A stretch of 64,000 nucleotides of DNA, taken from contig SZWC01000509.1 of NCBI GenBank assembly GCA_023375785.1, positions 223,748 to 287,747 of the forward strand, read 5' to 3'. Below, in pieces: positions 1-11,248 of the stretch (position 1 is its first letter; every line of letters begins with the position of its first letter). The stretch is from Penium margaritaceum (taxonomy: Eukaryota; Streptophyta; Zygnematophyceae; Desmidiales; Peniaceae). The notes below the pieces were generated by a model. It searched no databases, was not told where the DNA came from, and saw only the letters and a program-made list of their open reading frames with translations. A program made the translations under genes and the position numbers.

Positions 1-204
1 GTTTGAGACTCCGGTGCCTATTCAACCATGCCAAAAAGGTATGGTTCCTATGATGAGCCACAGGGGACATACCCATTATGGGCAGTGCATTCCTGGCCCA
101 TCTCAGAACAGACCAAGGGGACGTACTCCACAGAGCAGTGCATGCCTTGTCTGTATGTGTAGCTAGCCAGCTAGGCAGTGGACAAGGTGCATACTATTTC
201 AACA
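1..204 (-). repeat. Copia LTR end, same family as the LTR at 28300-28952
   Basis: The first 204 bases align base for base, with scattered differences, to 28749-28952, the right-hand part of the 3' LTR of copia element X. It ends in ATTTCAACA, the same LTR terminus. To its right there is no purine-rich tract like the one beside the 28 kb copy, so this is either a solo LTR or the outer edge of a 5' LTR; the window starts inside it, so I cannot tell which. The part present includes one half of the tRNA-like segment described for that LTR family. Confidence 0.8.
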
Positions 205-645
205 GAATGTTCAACATGTGAAAATAAACATTTGGGACAATTCTTCACATGGACAAAGTAGTTCATACGTTCTTGATAGACGAAATGTGCATGTTAACTT
301 TTCTATGATAAGGAAGACTTCTGATTCTTTCTGCTCATGCATGAGGCTTTTGTAAGGACTCAAACCATGAAAACCACATTCATAGTGGAGATCATCACAT
401 CATGAGATATTGTAAATGCATAAATGCTCAAAAGGTGAGAGGTTTTCTTATGAAAAGAGTTGCATATGAGGGGGGAGATTGATGCCAGAAGAAGGAAACC
501 CAAAACACAATTGTGTTAATAAAGGAGGTTGGACATTAGTCCAACTTTGGCTTTGGACAAAATCCGTGACATTGCAGAGAAAGGCCCGCCAACAAGCAAA
601 GATGTAAATGTGGTTTTTCATGAAAGAAAAACAAGAGATGAAGGG
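205..645. other. No gene seen
   Basis: AT-leaning sequence between the LTR end and repeat R1. I see no coding signature, RNA gene or terminal repeat here. Confidence 0.5.
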
Positions 646-1262
646 TGTAGCGGGTCGTGTCTTCATGTCCTATAGTAAGGTCATCATCGGAGTTTGTCCA
701 ATGGCGTCCAGAGCTCACTAGAGGGGTTTTTCCCTCTACGTCAGTCTTGGGGCCATCGTCATCAACAACTCGTGCAGGAAGACTCAAATATTTCTAGTCT
801 CGGGAGGCCCATTTATGTTTTACATCGCCCCTCGTTCTGGGTCTCAAACGAGAGGGGTATTACTTGGAACTCGTGAGTTCACACACATTTTTCGTAAACA
901 AAACTCAAAGTTCGTTCTAAAGGAACTCGAGATTTGGGTTTTATGCGACGACACAAAATCGTCGTGTGCGAGGCACGTTCGGCGATTGTGCATCGGCGCT
1001 TGTTCATTCCTCTCCAGCCTCACTTCCTCGCTCTATATCCCTCGCCTCGCTCATATGAGGAGACGGGGAGAAGAGGACAAGGACAAGGGCTCGAGCCCAC
1101 ATGCTTCGGCCCTCGAGGCCTTGCGGCCTCTTGGCCGCTGATCAAGCGACCAGCTTGATTGGCGGCCAGCGGGTGGCCGGTCGAAGGTCGGCCTGTCACC
1201 TGTCCGGCCGCCGGCTGTCAGCAGGCTAGTCGTCGGCCAGCAAAAGACTGGCCACCATGCCA
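646..1262 (+). repeat. Dispersed repeat R1, copy 1
   Basis: It starts TGTAGCGGG and aligns with 8174-8877 and, inverted, with 18264-18953. Shared landmarks in order are GTCATCATCGGAG, a TTTTTCCCTCTACGTCA block, an AATCGTCGTGTGCGAGG block, and a closing tract of repeated GGCCGGC/GGCCAGC words at about 1130-1260. The far right terminus seen in other copies (CCTGCTACA) is not present. The repeat could be a solo LTR (TG...CA ends) or a non-autonomous TIR element; no protein is evident. Confidence 0.7.
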
Positions 1263-1289
1263 GCTTGTCTACAATGCAAGTCAAAAACC

Positions 1290-3710
1290 GAATTCAACAA
1301 GGTTGTTAATACTTCTTGAATCTGTTGCAGAAAGTGGAGGACGACGTGAAGGAAGGCATGCAACAAGAGATCAAATCTCTGTTGGGAAAGTTCTTACATG
1401 TATTCTGAATCCCACAGGCTGGACTTCCACTAGAACAACAAATGGGCCACAAAATTTCACTGCAACTGGAGATAACTTCTCCGTTCAGACACATGTATCA
1501 CCTTAGTCTAGTAGAAAGGTGAGAGGCGGAACACCAAATCAACGAGTACCTTGCGAAAGTGTGGATCGAGCAAAACAGCTTGGCGTATGGGGCACATATC
1601 CTTCTTGTGAACAATAATGACAATGGTTTATGCATGTGCGTGGAGTACCGGGCGCTTAACAAACTGACGGTGAAGAATCGATTATCCTTGTCGTAGATTG
1701 AGGACCCGTTTCACCAACTCCAAGGGGCAAAAGTTTTTTCATCCTTGGATTTGTCTCAGGGGTACCAGTAAATGTGCATTATGGAAGATAATGTGTCCAA
1801 AGCAGCATTTCAAACGCACATGGGACACTATCAATTATGGGTTTTGTGTCTCAGGCTAACGAACAACCCGACAACCTTCCAAGGAGAAATGAACCAAACG
1901 TTCGCGAAGTAGCCTGGTAAGTTTGTCTTGGTTTACTTAGACAACATCCTTGTTCTCTCCGAATAAATGGAAGAGCACATAGATTATTTACGTGAAATCC
2001 TCATGATCCTTCAGGAAAAGAATTTCCATACGAAAGTGAGCAATTGCAAGTTTGCAAAAGATGAGCTTGAGCACCTTGGACATATAGTTGGCAAGGACAA
2101 TAACTGTGTTGACACAGACTAGGACCAAGGCGTGGTGGATTTTTCGTGTCCAGAAACTATTGGGCAGATTCACTAACCTGATTGCCTATGGAAAGTAAAG
2201 CAACCACCAAGCTCAATGGGTGTTTTATGGTCATTACGACAACTACAATGTAAACACACGACTCCTATGCACACCTATGACAATCACCCCGAGAGATTAT
2301 CCACTTCAACGACTTTGTAAACAGGATCCGGATGGGATACTATGTGGATTCTCGATTCCAACACTCTAAACAACTGGACAAGTACGGACCGGTGGAGGCC
2401 ATAGGAGGTTTTTGGTACGCAGAACAAGTTGTTGTGCCAGAATTGGGAGACCTTCAAGCAAAGATTATTGCCCACATCCACAACCCGTTTTTCGCAAGTC
2501 ATGTGGGACCTTGAAAGACCAGACATGCACTCTCGGGCCACTGTTGGTGGCCAGGATGGAGTGTTAATGTTCGCAAGTATTACATGATATGCGGTCCATG
2601 TCTTCTGAACAATGTTAGTGAAAAAAGGTGTGCAGGACTCCTCCAATAACTTCCCATTCCTGGGACTCCATCGGAGTGCGTCCGTGTGGAATTTATTACT
2701 GGTCTTCCGAAGACGACCTGTGGCCACAATACTGCTGGTTGTGGATCGTCTCACAAAGATGACATGCTTCATTCCTAGAACCACTAGTGTGCACGGAAAG
2801 AAGACCAAGAGTCTCTTCTTTGATGGTGTCGTGAAGAATTAAGGCTTGTATTTGTGCATCTGTTAGTACATTTTGACAAAACATTCATGAGTACTTCGAC
2901 AGCGAGTCGCACATGTCGACAACATTTCACCCTCAAATTGACGGGAAAATAGAGTGCATGAATCACACTTTGAAACAAATGCTTTACACGTACATGGACC
3001 CTACGATGAATGACTAGGACAAATTCCTAGTACCGGAAAATTTTGTTGTGAACAACTTGATGAACAAGTCCACACAGTTCACACTATATTTTTTGAACAT
3101 TGGTTGACATTGAGTGGTGCCCTCTTTGTTGGCGAAGAGTGGGAGTAGCGAAGGACAAGTTCTTTCTGCTCATGCCTTTGTCGAGTGTATAGACTCCTTG
3201 TTACAGAATGCAAAAGGTCACCTTCAAGCTACTCAACAGTGATAAAAGGAATATGTCAACAAAGTTGTCATGAGGTCTCGTTTGAAATTGATGACAAAGT
3301 GCTCCAGAGTACTAAGAACCTTTGAATGAAGTCGTCAAAAGCGCGAAGTGGATTGGGTCATTTCCCATTATTGCACACATTGGGTGAGCGACATACCGAT
3401 TGCTGCTTCCTTTGAGTATGAAGATACATTATATGTTTCATGTGAGCCTGTAGGCTCCATACATGGTGGAGGAAACCATTCAGCCACAATCGGCAGTCAT
3501 TGCTGTCGATGGCCAATGTGAGGTCCTTTGCCTACTCCAGTACCGAGAGCGTACACTCCGGTCGTAGGTTGTTAGGGAATACCTCATTCATTGGGCCGGT
3601 TGTGGACCTGAACATAACTCATGGGAGCCTGAATCTCACTTGTCCACAATGGTAGTCAACAAGTACTGGAGCTTGCTGGCGGCTCGCACAGATTGTCACG
3701 TGGTAGGGGG
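1290..3710 (+). mobile_element. Decayed Ty3/gypsy chromovirus pol (G1)
   Basis: Fossil pol region of a chromodomain Ty3 element. In order I can read reverse transcriptase (fingers near 1600-1680, palm with VYLDNIL near 1930), RNase H remnants, integrase (HTMCG-like and SPGLPKT-like blocks near 2500-2760), the integrase C-terminal strand region near 3280-3420, and a chromodomain near 3560-3680 (EYLIHWAG, NSWEPESHL, YW). The chromodomain assigns it to the chromovirus branch. It is heavily broken, with well over ten breaks, so it is old. No LTR pair is visible around it. A fragment of the same family lies inverted at about 41990-42530. Confidence 0.8.
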
Positions 3711-5190
3711 TGCCACCTGACCGCGGAGAAAGTGAACAATTTTTCCGCTGGATGAAATTCATGGATAGCGACCATAGGAGGTTGGGGACGTCGAACATGG
3801 TTGTCGTACGGATGTTCCTACATAAATGGGGACACCCCTAGCCATACTAACCGACAGACTTTGGCTTAGGTCCAAATGCCGTCCTTGGTGATTGAATTTA
3901 TTAATTTTCTTTCACAATGTTGATGACTCACTATCTAGCACTCCTACTTGTCGGTCATAAACCGGGACGGTTCATAACATGTTGAGAGGAATATAGCAGG
4001 AGGGCCAGTTCCGCCCTCCCTCTTTGTAGTTATGGGGGGTGGTTCGAAACCAACCAACCCCATAGTGACAATTCCATACTTTGAATCAACGTAACGCGAC
4101 ATTGTCCATTTTAAAGGATCAAGCACTTTGATTCAACGTACATAAGAGCCTTGTTTTTGCGGAGCCAAGGATCACATAGCACCACGTCATACGGGTTAAG
4201 AAGCTTGAGTACCTTCTAGGTGACACACTGTGTGTCATATATGACCAATCATCTCACCCCTAAAACAGTGAATCAACAAGTGTATTGGGAAGTGAACATA
4301 TAAGTGAACATGGACTTGTAACAAAAACTAGTGCATAGTCCATATGATCCATAATAAATAACACCTCATACAATGAATGTATGTATGGACTCTAGTTGCA
4401 TAAATTGATGTTCATGATTTCTGAAAAATGCTTGAATATAGGAATACACTTTCCGATACATCAATTGTCGAGTGTATGAATTGAGGGTGATTAACCATAA
4501 CTCCTGTGTGAACATTTGAATGCAAAAGTTCACTTTACAAGTACTGATCACGTGTAGCGTACGGTTGCCACAAACGAAAACTTTGCCATTTGATGGCTTG
4601 TAATGTAGGTCCAACTATCAGGTAAAGCCAATGTTAACAAATGAGTCATTCCCTCCTTTGCTAACTGGTACATTTACAGGCGCACCAACCAGGTTTTTTT
4701 TAACGGAATCTTCATGTTGCCTCCACTCTTCCAAGTGAACAGGCTCAACGATGGCAAGCCGAGTTTGTGGTAAATACAGAATCAATAAGGTACCGTAATT
4801 TCTATCATTCACCCACTCGAGACCACATCTTTTGGATACGTGTGAGTTCGGCTAGCATGAGTCTTTAAATTTGCCTGGGTCAAAATTGTCAACCAAAGGT
4901 ACAGCGAGCGTGATTAAGCTTATCTCTTTGAGGGCGTTTGCTTCACTTATTACATCACACAAATCTTGTATAGTGGTTGATGTTGCCACCACTAAGCATG
5001 TTCAATCATGTATTTTGTCCAAAGATGCAAGGCTTAGTGGACAATGTCTGTCAGCAAGTATAGAACAAGGTTCAACAAGAGGGGGAAAAAGTAGAGAAAT
5101 TTAAACTCATAGAAAATTCAAATTTTTTTATATCCTTATCTGAAAACACAAACCCACACTCGTGATCTAGCTTTACCCCTTAGTGGTCCG
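3711..5190. other. No gene seen; short inverted R1 fragment at 3988-4050
   Basis: Positions 3988-4050 (TAGCAGGAGGGCC, then GGGGGGTGGTTCGAAACC) match the right end of R1 in inverse orientation. The rest has only short open frames without recognisable similarity or composition. Confidence 0.5.
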
Positions 5191-5199
5191 CACTTACGT

Positions 5200-7214
5200 C
5201 ACTCATGGGTGGGAAAAACCCGCATCATGGCCTTATCCGTTTCCATGGTCGGGCCCATTGCCGTGGCCGCGGCCTTGTCCACGACCCTGTCCGCGGCCTC
5301 CTACTACACCATCCCCACGAGGTTTCGTAGCTGCAGCCAACGCCACAGCCTCTTGTCCACCACCAGCAGCCAAAGGGTAGTAGGCCCTAAAGTGGCCAGG
5401 CAGCCTGTAATCGTGGCACAGTCTGTTGTGGAAGGCTGTGTTGTGATGCTCACTCGCCGCCTATAACTTGTCATTATTGCGACTGCACTTGTGATTGGGG
5501 GCCTTGTGCCCACCAGCCTTCAGGACTGGAGGGTTTACTGGCTACTTTCCCTTGACCCCACCCCACTACCTTGCTGATCCCCAGCCCCTCAAGTGTTTAT
5601 ACGCAATTCACGACCTTTCTCTACATGTGCGTTCGGCCGTGCATCTAAGTAGTGCTTCGGGTTTGCTGAATACACTTCACTCATGTAGTCGCCCAATACC
5701 CCCCCGCTTGTCCAAGCCTGGATGGTTGCTGTTGTGGTGATCTTGTCCTTCAACTTCTTTCTAGTAAGACCATCACACTAGTACTCCAACAACAAGCACT
5801 CAGTGTACTCGAAGTTTTGGATCCCATTGCCCTCGGTAAAGCTTTTGACTTCCTTCAAGAGTGTGGTAAACTTACTCAAGTACACCTTGAGTAAACTATC
5901 TAGCTATCTGAAGTCCTTGATCTTGTAGAAGGCACGCTACGTCTCCTCACGTTGAGTGTACTTCTTGCGCGTGTCAGCACAAAACATTTCTACAGCATGG
6001 GCTACCGCAAGAGGTGTGGCTGCTGCGCACCCCACTCCTTGACCATGTACTTGAAGAGCTTGTCTTCAAGCCGCATCATGGCAAGGTCATCCCACCGAAT
6101 GAGTGGATCCTTATGGATACGCAGGACATGCTCCATGCGATTTATCCAATCGGTCCACTTCACGTTCTTTCGAAAGATCCCCACATTGTGGAGAAAGGAT
6201 TTGTTCATGACCGGCCTAGATGTCGTAAAGGTAGGAAAATCATCGCAACCACTAGTGGTACCATCAACACCTACGACCCTCTGCGCTCACTGCTGTATCC
6301 ATACCCAGATCACACTCAGTAACACCTTGTTGAGATCATCGCATCAGCGGGTTGTCTCATGAGCGACCAGGCGCTCCAACTGGTGATCACGGTCGAGATA
6401 AGTGATCCTCTACCCGACGTTGGCCAGTAGGTTAGGAAACTCTGATGTTTTCACAGCGTCGGTGATAGCCTTGAAAGCATCGCGCTATCCACACACCTTT
6501 ACCCACTCCAGGAGGGTACGATTCACGTACACGCCTCCAAGAAGCCCCACCATTTGGAAGAAGCTATGGTCAGTGACGACGCTCGAGTGAGCATGTACCA
6601 GCCCCATTGTAGCCACATTATAGGAAGGGATGTCTGCTTCCACCTGTGTCACACCTCAACCGTCGGTCTTGATCTTGATTCGCCTTGCCGCCTCGGTAGC
6701 CAGCCCAGCAAGTCTGTGACATTCATTGTGAATTGTCTTTACGGTGATATCGTCTGGTTTGTACTTTTGTAAACTTCCTATGTGACTGCTTTCAGCGCCT
6801 TTGCTGCTGACGACAGCCTCACTCCTTGGCAGCTTCGTATGATCTAGTGGGCACCTTGTCCCTCTTGAGCAATCGACTCAAGTTTGCTGCATGAAGATGG
6901 CGATGATTGTGATCCTCGTTGCCTTTACCGTCGTTGAGGTTGTGCTCTTCGTCGTGGTCCACACTCGGGTGGTCCTCTTTGAGTGCATCCTCGGACGCGT
7001 GGGAGTCGTCCACATGTACAACGACCTGCTCGTCGAGCACCTTTCTGGCTTCCACATGCTTCTCGGTGTCACAAAGTTTAGCGCGGGTTACCTTTGGTGG
7101 TACGGTTGTTGTTGGTGTGACATCCGTGCTCGCGACAGTGGCTTCCAAGATTTGGAGTCTGCTGAGGGCATGTGGTGAGGCTGTCACCACCTTACTATTA
7201 CGTCTTGTATGCAA
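5200..7214 (-). mobile_element. Probable Ty3-type gag remnant
   Basis: Read on the minus strand from 7214 the frame opens with MHTRRNSK, a start typical of plant Ty3 gag, followed by an acidic His/Asp/Glu-rich stretch (7170-6880). Farther along, at 6208-6002, lies a helical capsid-like segment (KWTDWINRMEHVLRIHK), and at about 5450-5380 a degenerate zinc-knuckle-like stretch (LPGHF) leading into a Gly/Arg-rich tail (GRGQGRGQGRGHG, about 5290-5230). The order N-terminus, capsid-like helices, knuckle and RG tail supports gag. It is broken in several places. It may belong to the same family as G1, on the other strand, but I cannot show that. Confidence 0.5.
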
Positions 7215-8173
7215 CTAGCACTTCAAGACGTTGTAAGGGTCATCCCACAACCTCCGGTAGGTGTTACCTCCCAGAGTTGTTTTGCTCTCCTAATCAGTGA
7301 GCAAATAATATGATTGATTTATTTTCTTTCTAGGCCACTGTAAACATTAAAACCATGCTGTGAGAGTTTCTATTTTCCTCGACCGCCATGGTCCGCACAA
7401 TCACGTAGAAGAAAACTACTATTCTCTGTGCCAACACAATTGGTACAAGCATGTGGATACAAGATAGGTTCCTAAGGCGTGAATCATGACACTAGCAACC
7501 TACAAGGAATAGAGAAACACTGAACTAAGACATGAGTTAAAGGAGATCAAGGATTAAGGTTGTTGTGTACCGCTCAAGGAGTGAGGAGGAGAGAGGGAGA
7601 ACGACTCTAGACTAGAGTTTCCCAACCTCTCACACTCCTCCCACAACTCCCGCCTTCTCTTTGTCTTCAGGCCCTCCTTGACCATCTCTTGGCTTCTCTT
7701 GACGCGCCTTGTGTCTCATTGGATGTGTCTCCTTTTGTGCGCCACGACGATGGGATGCCACCAAAAATTCCCCAAAGGTCGCCTTCCTCTTTTTTCTTAT
7801 CCTCTCACACCGTGATGGTCCCTGGTCTTAGGGAAGGGCACCTTCCTAATTTTTGGTTGAAGGATGAAGGAGGGAGTCTCGAGGAGAGGAGAGAAATTGG
7901 TGGTTTGGGATTGGACACTCCCCACCCTGTTCCAAAAAAATTCCACGTAGCCCTTAGGGGAGAAGGAGAAGCTAAGAAAAGCTTAAAAAAGAGTAAATCT
8001 CCTCAAGAGCTTTCCAATGCACCTTACAGAACTTAAAACAGTTATGTTTTGAGCCCGTACTTCCCTGTGGCATTTTTATGTCTTATTCAGCTCCTCGTGA
8101 CGTGTTACATCTGTTTTAGCCACCAAAACCGTTGTATACTTAGTTGCAGGGATCTTCCTCCTATAGAAACCGC
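7215..8173. other. No gene seen; possible leader/LTR of the minus-strand gag
   Basis: This lies immediately upstream (minus strand) of the gag start at 7214, where an LTR and leader would be expected. I found no convincing primer-binding site or LTR boundary. Nothing else recognised. Confidence 0.35.
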
Positions 8174-8877
8174 TATAACGGGCCGTGTATCCAGCTCTTG
8201 CACTGAGGTCATCGTCGGAGTTCACAGAGCTCGCTGGAGGGATTTTCCCCTCTACGTCACTCTTGGGGCAATCGTCATCAACGACCCATACAAGGAGACT
8301 AATTTTTTTTAGATATCCAGAGCCCATTTCTGGTTTTTATCCCGTCCCCTTGTTCTGGGTCCCAAAGAAAGAGGAAATTACTTGAAACTTGTGAGTTTGC
8401 ACGGGTTTTCTTGTAAAGAAAACTCAATGTTTTCACTGGACGAAATCGTTTTATTTTTCCTTTTGACGTGATGGCAGGAAATCGTCGTGTGTGAGGTACG
8501 TCCGGCGATTTCACGCCGGCGCTTTTCCATTCCTCTCGCGCCTCACTCCCTCGCCCTCTATCCCTCACCTTGCTCACTTGAGGAGGCAGGGAGGAGAGGG
8601 TGGGGACGAGGGCTCGAGGCCACAGGCCTCGGCCCTCGAGGCCTCGCGGCCTCCTGGCCGCCGATCGAGCAACCAGCTTGATCGCCGGCCAGCAGGTGGC
8701 CGGCCGATGGCAGGCCGGTCACCTGACCGGTCGTGGGCCGTCCAGCCAGCTGGCAATCAGCTGGCCGGCAGCCAGCGAAGGGCTGGTCTCCAGCCAGCCC
8801 TCGCAGTGGAAAGGGGTCGTGTCCAACCACTTCTCACAACTGCGAGGTAGGAGGGCCGAACTGACCATCCCGCTACA
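8174..8877 (+). repeat. Dispersed repeat R1, copy 2
   Basis: It spans from TATAACGGG to CCCGCTACA and is the copy that shows both ends on the plus strand. It shares all R1 landmarks with copy 1, including AATCGTCGTGTGTGAGG and the GGCCGGC-word tract at about 8640-8790. The termini form a short imperfect inverted pair (TATAACGGG against TGTAGCGGG). No convincing target-site duplication is seen, so the copy is old or the borders are slightly off. Confidence 0.75.
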
Positions 8878-10169
8878 TAGGGAGTCTAGCCTTATACCCA
8901 CTATTTTCACAACAAGTTTGTGCATTACCGATATTATGTACAAGAAGAGCATGAGGACCACTACTACACAAAAAGCATTTTGACTTCCAGGAAATGCAGA
9001 AGATATGTGGAAGGAACACTGTTGAAATGTATACTAATGTATGAATTAACCTTAAGCTACTTGGTAAATGCTTACTGATGTATACATTTACCATTTCCTA
9101 ATACTCCGGATGTTCACTGAAAAAAATACGAGTACAAAGAAAACTATTATACCTTGCATATCCACTGTGATACTCTCCTGAAGTTTGACAAGAAGATAGA
9201 AACAAAACCTCAGTCTGTGACACTTGCATTTCTCGTATCAAAGAGGCGCCATTTAGAATCTGTGTTTTGAAATACTTTCTTTGATCAAGGAACATGTGAA
9301 AACAGTTGGAAACAACCTAAAATCTCACGATTACTCTGTCGTTCTCTAATTTTCTCTTTCTCATCCTCCGTGTGTCTGTCTCCCTCTACCTCCCTCCTCC
9401 CCCCCCCTCTCTCTCTCTCTCTCTCTCCCTCTTCCCCTCTTTCTTTCTCTGACTCTATTTATGTTTTTATGAATTTCCCCTTCATCACGTCAGGTGTAGA
9501 GGGGGTAACATATTTGAAACATTCTTTTGTCTCTATTTTATATCATCGATGTTGACATAAAGAGTAAACAAGTTAGCAACACTGGCCAACGTTGTCGTCG
9601 ATGGCCAAAATCAGCAAGATTGGTTGATATTGGTGTGTGGAAGGGGGGGAGGTGTCCTTCACTTGTAAGTCGTTGTGCATACAATGGTTGTCTGCACAAT
9701 GAAGAGTGGTGACTCCCAGATACGTGATAGGTACCTGCTTGTCCCATAAAAAAATACTACAAGATGCAGCATAGTGTTAAGCTATTGTCAAGTAACTCAA
9801 GGTGCATTTCATTGCCAAGGTTTTCTGTTATTTACCAATACATTTTCCATGTGACGTCCTTTTTTATATATTAACTTACGTTTGATAGTATAATTTGAAT
9901 GTATTTTTTGAGCCGTACGATTGCTCCATATATCAATAATTGACCATTATAAATTGTTTGAGGAGAATAGAACACATCCTCTCTTTGTAAATCTACTATG
10001 ATTAGTAGGCCCTTTGAAGGAATAGTAGGCCCTTTTAAATAAACAAACTGGAAAAAAATGTAGCAAGTACCTTCTACTTGTAAAGATATCTTGAATGGTA
10101 AGCCCTTCAATGGGCTTTTTTGCTTGTTCACGTTGCAAAGAAGCAATATTGTCCTTTGAAGGGTCGGTA
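8878..10169. other. No gene seen; CT-rich tract
   Basis: A pyrimidine tract with a (CT)n run occupies about 9380-9450. Near 10005-10040 the word TAGTAGGCCCTTT occurs twice. No coding region recognised. Confidence 0.5.
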
Positions 10170-10400
10170 AGATCCTATTTAGTAAATGAGCACATCACGT
10201 GACCGTAGACGGCCACCGTCATGTGATTGTGACGTACCCAAAAGGCCAGCGACCATATCCGATGAAAAAAAAAAGAATTCATAGCTGGCATAAATGACAT
10301 TCCCAATTGTTTAGACACCAGAAATTTCACCCTTTTCAGGAAAAAGAGGAAAAAATAATGCAAAATGCTTGAACAAACCCCTCCTTTTACGCGGGTCACA
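10170..10400 (+). repeat. Dispersed repeat R2, copy 1
   Basis: It aligns with about 15590-15810 in the same orientation. Shared words are AGCACA, GTGACGTAC(C/T)C, AAAAGGCC/AAAAGACC and a block of A residues followed by AGAA(T/C)ATTC-like sequence. The two copies lie just outside the two ends of Ty3 element G2. Nature unknown. Confidence 0.45.
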
Positions 10401-10455
10401 ACCGCCATTTGTCAATTGTCTCAGATTCTTGAATCCCTCCTTATGATGCATAAAT

Positions 10456-11248
10456 TGTAACGAGATGCCCTTATTTTTGTGGCATATTCGGGGTTTCGTC
10501 CAAGTTTTGGGGACAACTGGAATGCTTTCCGCTTTGAGGAAGTTCAGCTCGCGGTCGTGCTAGAGTCCCCTTGCCCCAGATCCAAGGAGCGAGGAGCGAG
10601 CAAGCAAGCACGTACACAATGCTAAACATGCCAGGGGTCTGTTTTGCTCGTAGCTTCGAGTGGCATTCCACACATGCCACGTGAGGGTGGCTTTTACCCT
10701 CTTGGCGAGTAGCGTAACGGATATGCTATCCGCCAAGGGGTGCACGCCGATGGAATGTCCAACTACGGATGCAGCCAACGTCTACACTAAAACCAGTGGC
10801 TGCGACCAAGCGAAAGTCGAAGTACCACCAGTGGCGTGCACAACAGGACGACTGCACTCACGACCCAGAGACATAACAGAACGGGCCGGCCCGTCCAAGA
10901 TGCGTGCATCCATTGCACAGGAACACACGGATGAATACAGACTGTAGATCTGGAGTGATTGACGGCCAGGAAATGCTCGCACTAAGCTTTAGGTGCAAGT
11001 AGGACAGAAGGTACAGGTGCAAGTGGCTTATTGTAGCGAGCTAGGAGAGTAGCAGGCTGGGGCCAAGACTAGCCGGCCAAACAGTGTTAAAACCCTGTTC
11101 TCTACTCATTGTAATTAACATTCAATAACCTGTGACAACCTGTCACTTTCCAGATATGACTTCCAGAATATCTCCAATTCTATCTTTCCGCTACGACTAT
11201 GCTCTCCCTACACTCAGGCTTGATCTCCAGAGAGCACACACTCTTACA
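10456..11248 (+). repeat. 5' LTR of Ty3 element G2
   Basis: The borders are TGTAACGAG and CTCTTACA, giving the usual TG...CA ends and a 5-bp terminal inversion TGTAA/TTACA. Length is 793 bp. A primer-binding site follows within a few bases, which fixes the right border. Confidence 0.7.

Noticed and set aside
646-8877. R1 copies 1 and 2 as the LTR pair of one 8-kb Ty3 element
   Set aside because: The coding remnants between them are on both strands and in the wrong order, and no primer site follows copy 1.
9380-9450. Pyrimidine tract as a regulatory element
   Set aside because: A simple (CT)n microsatellite with no gene next to it.
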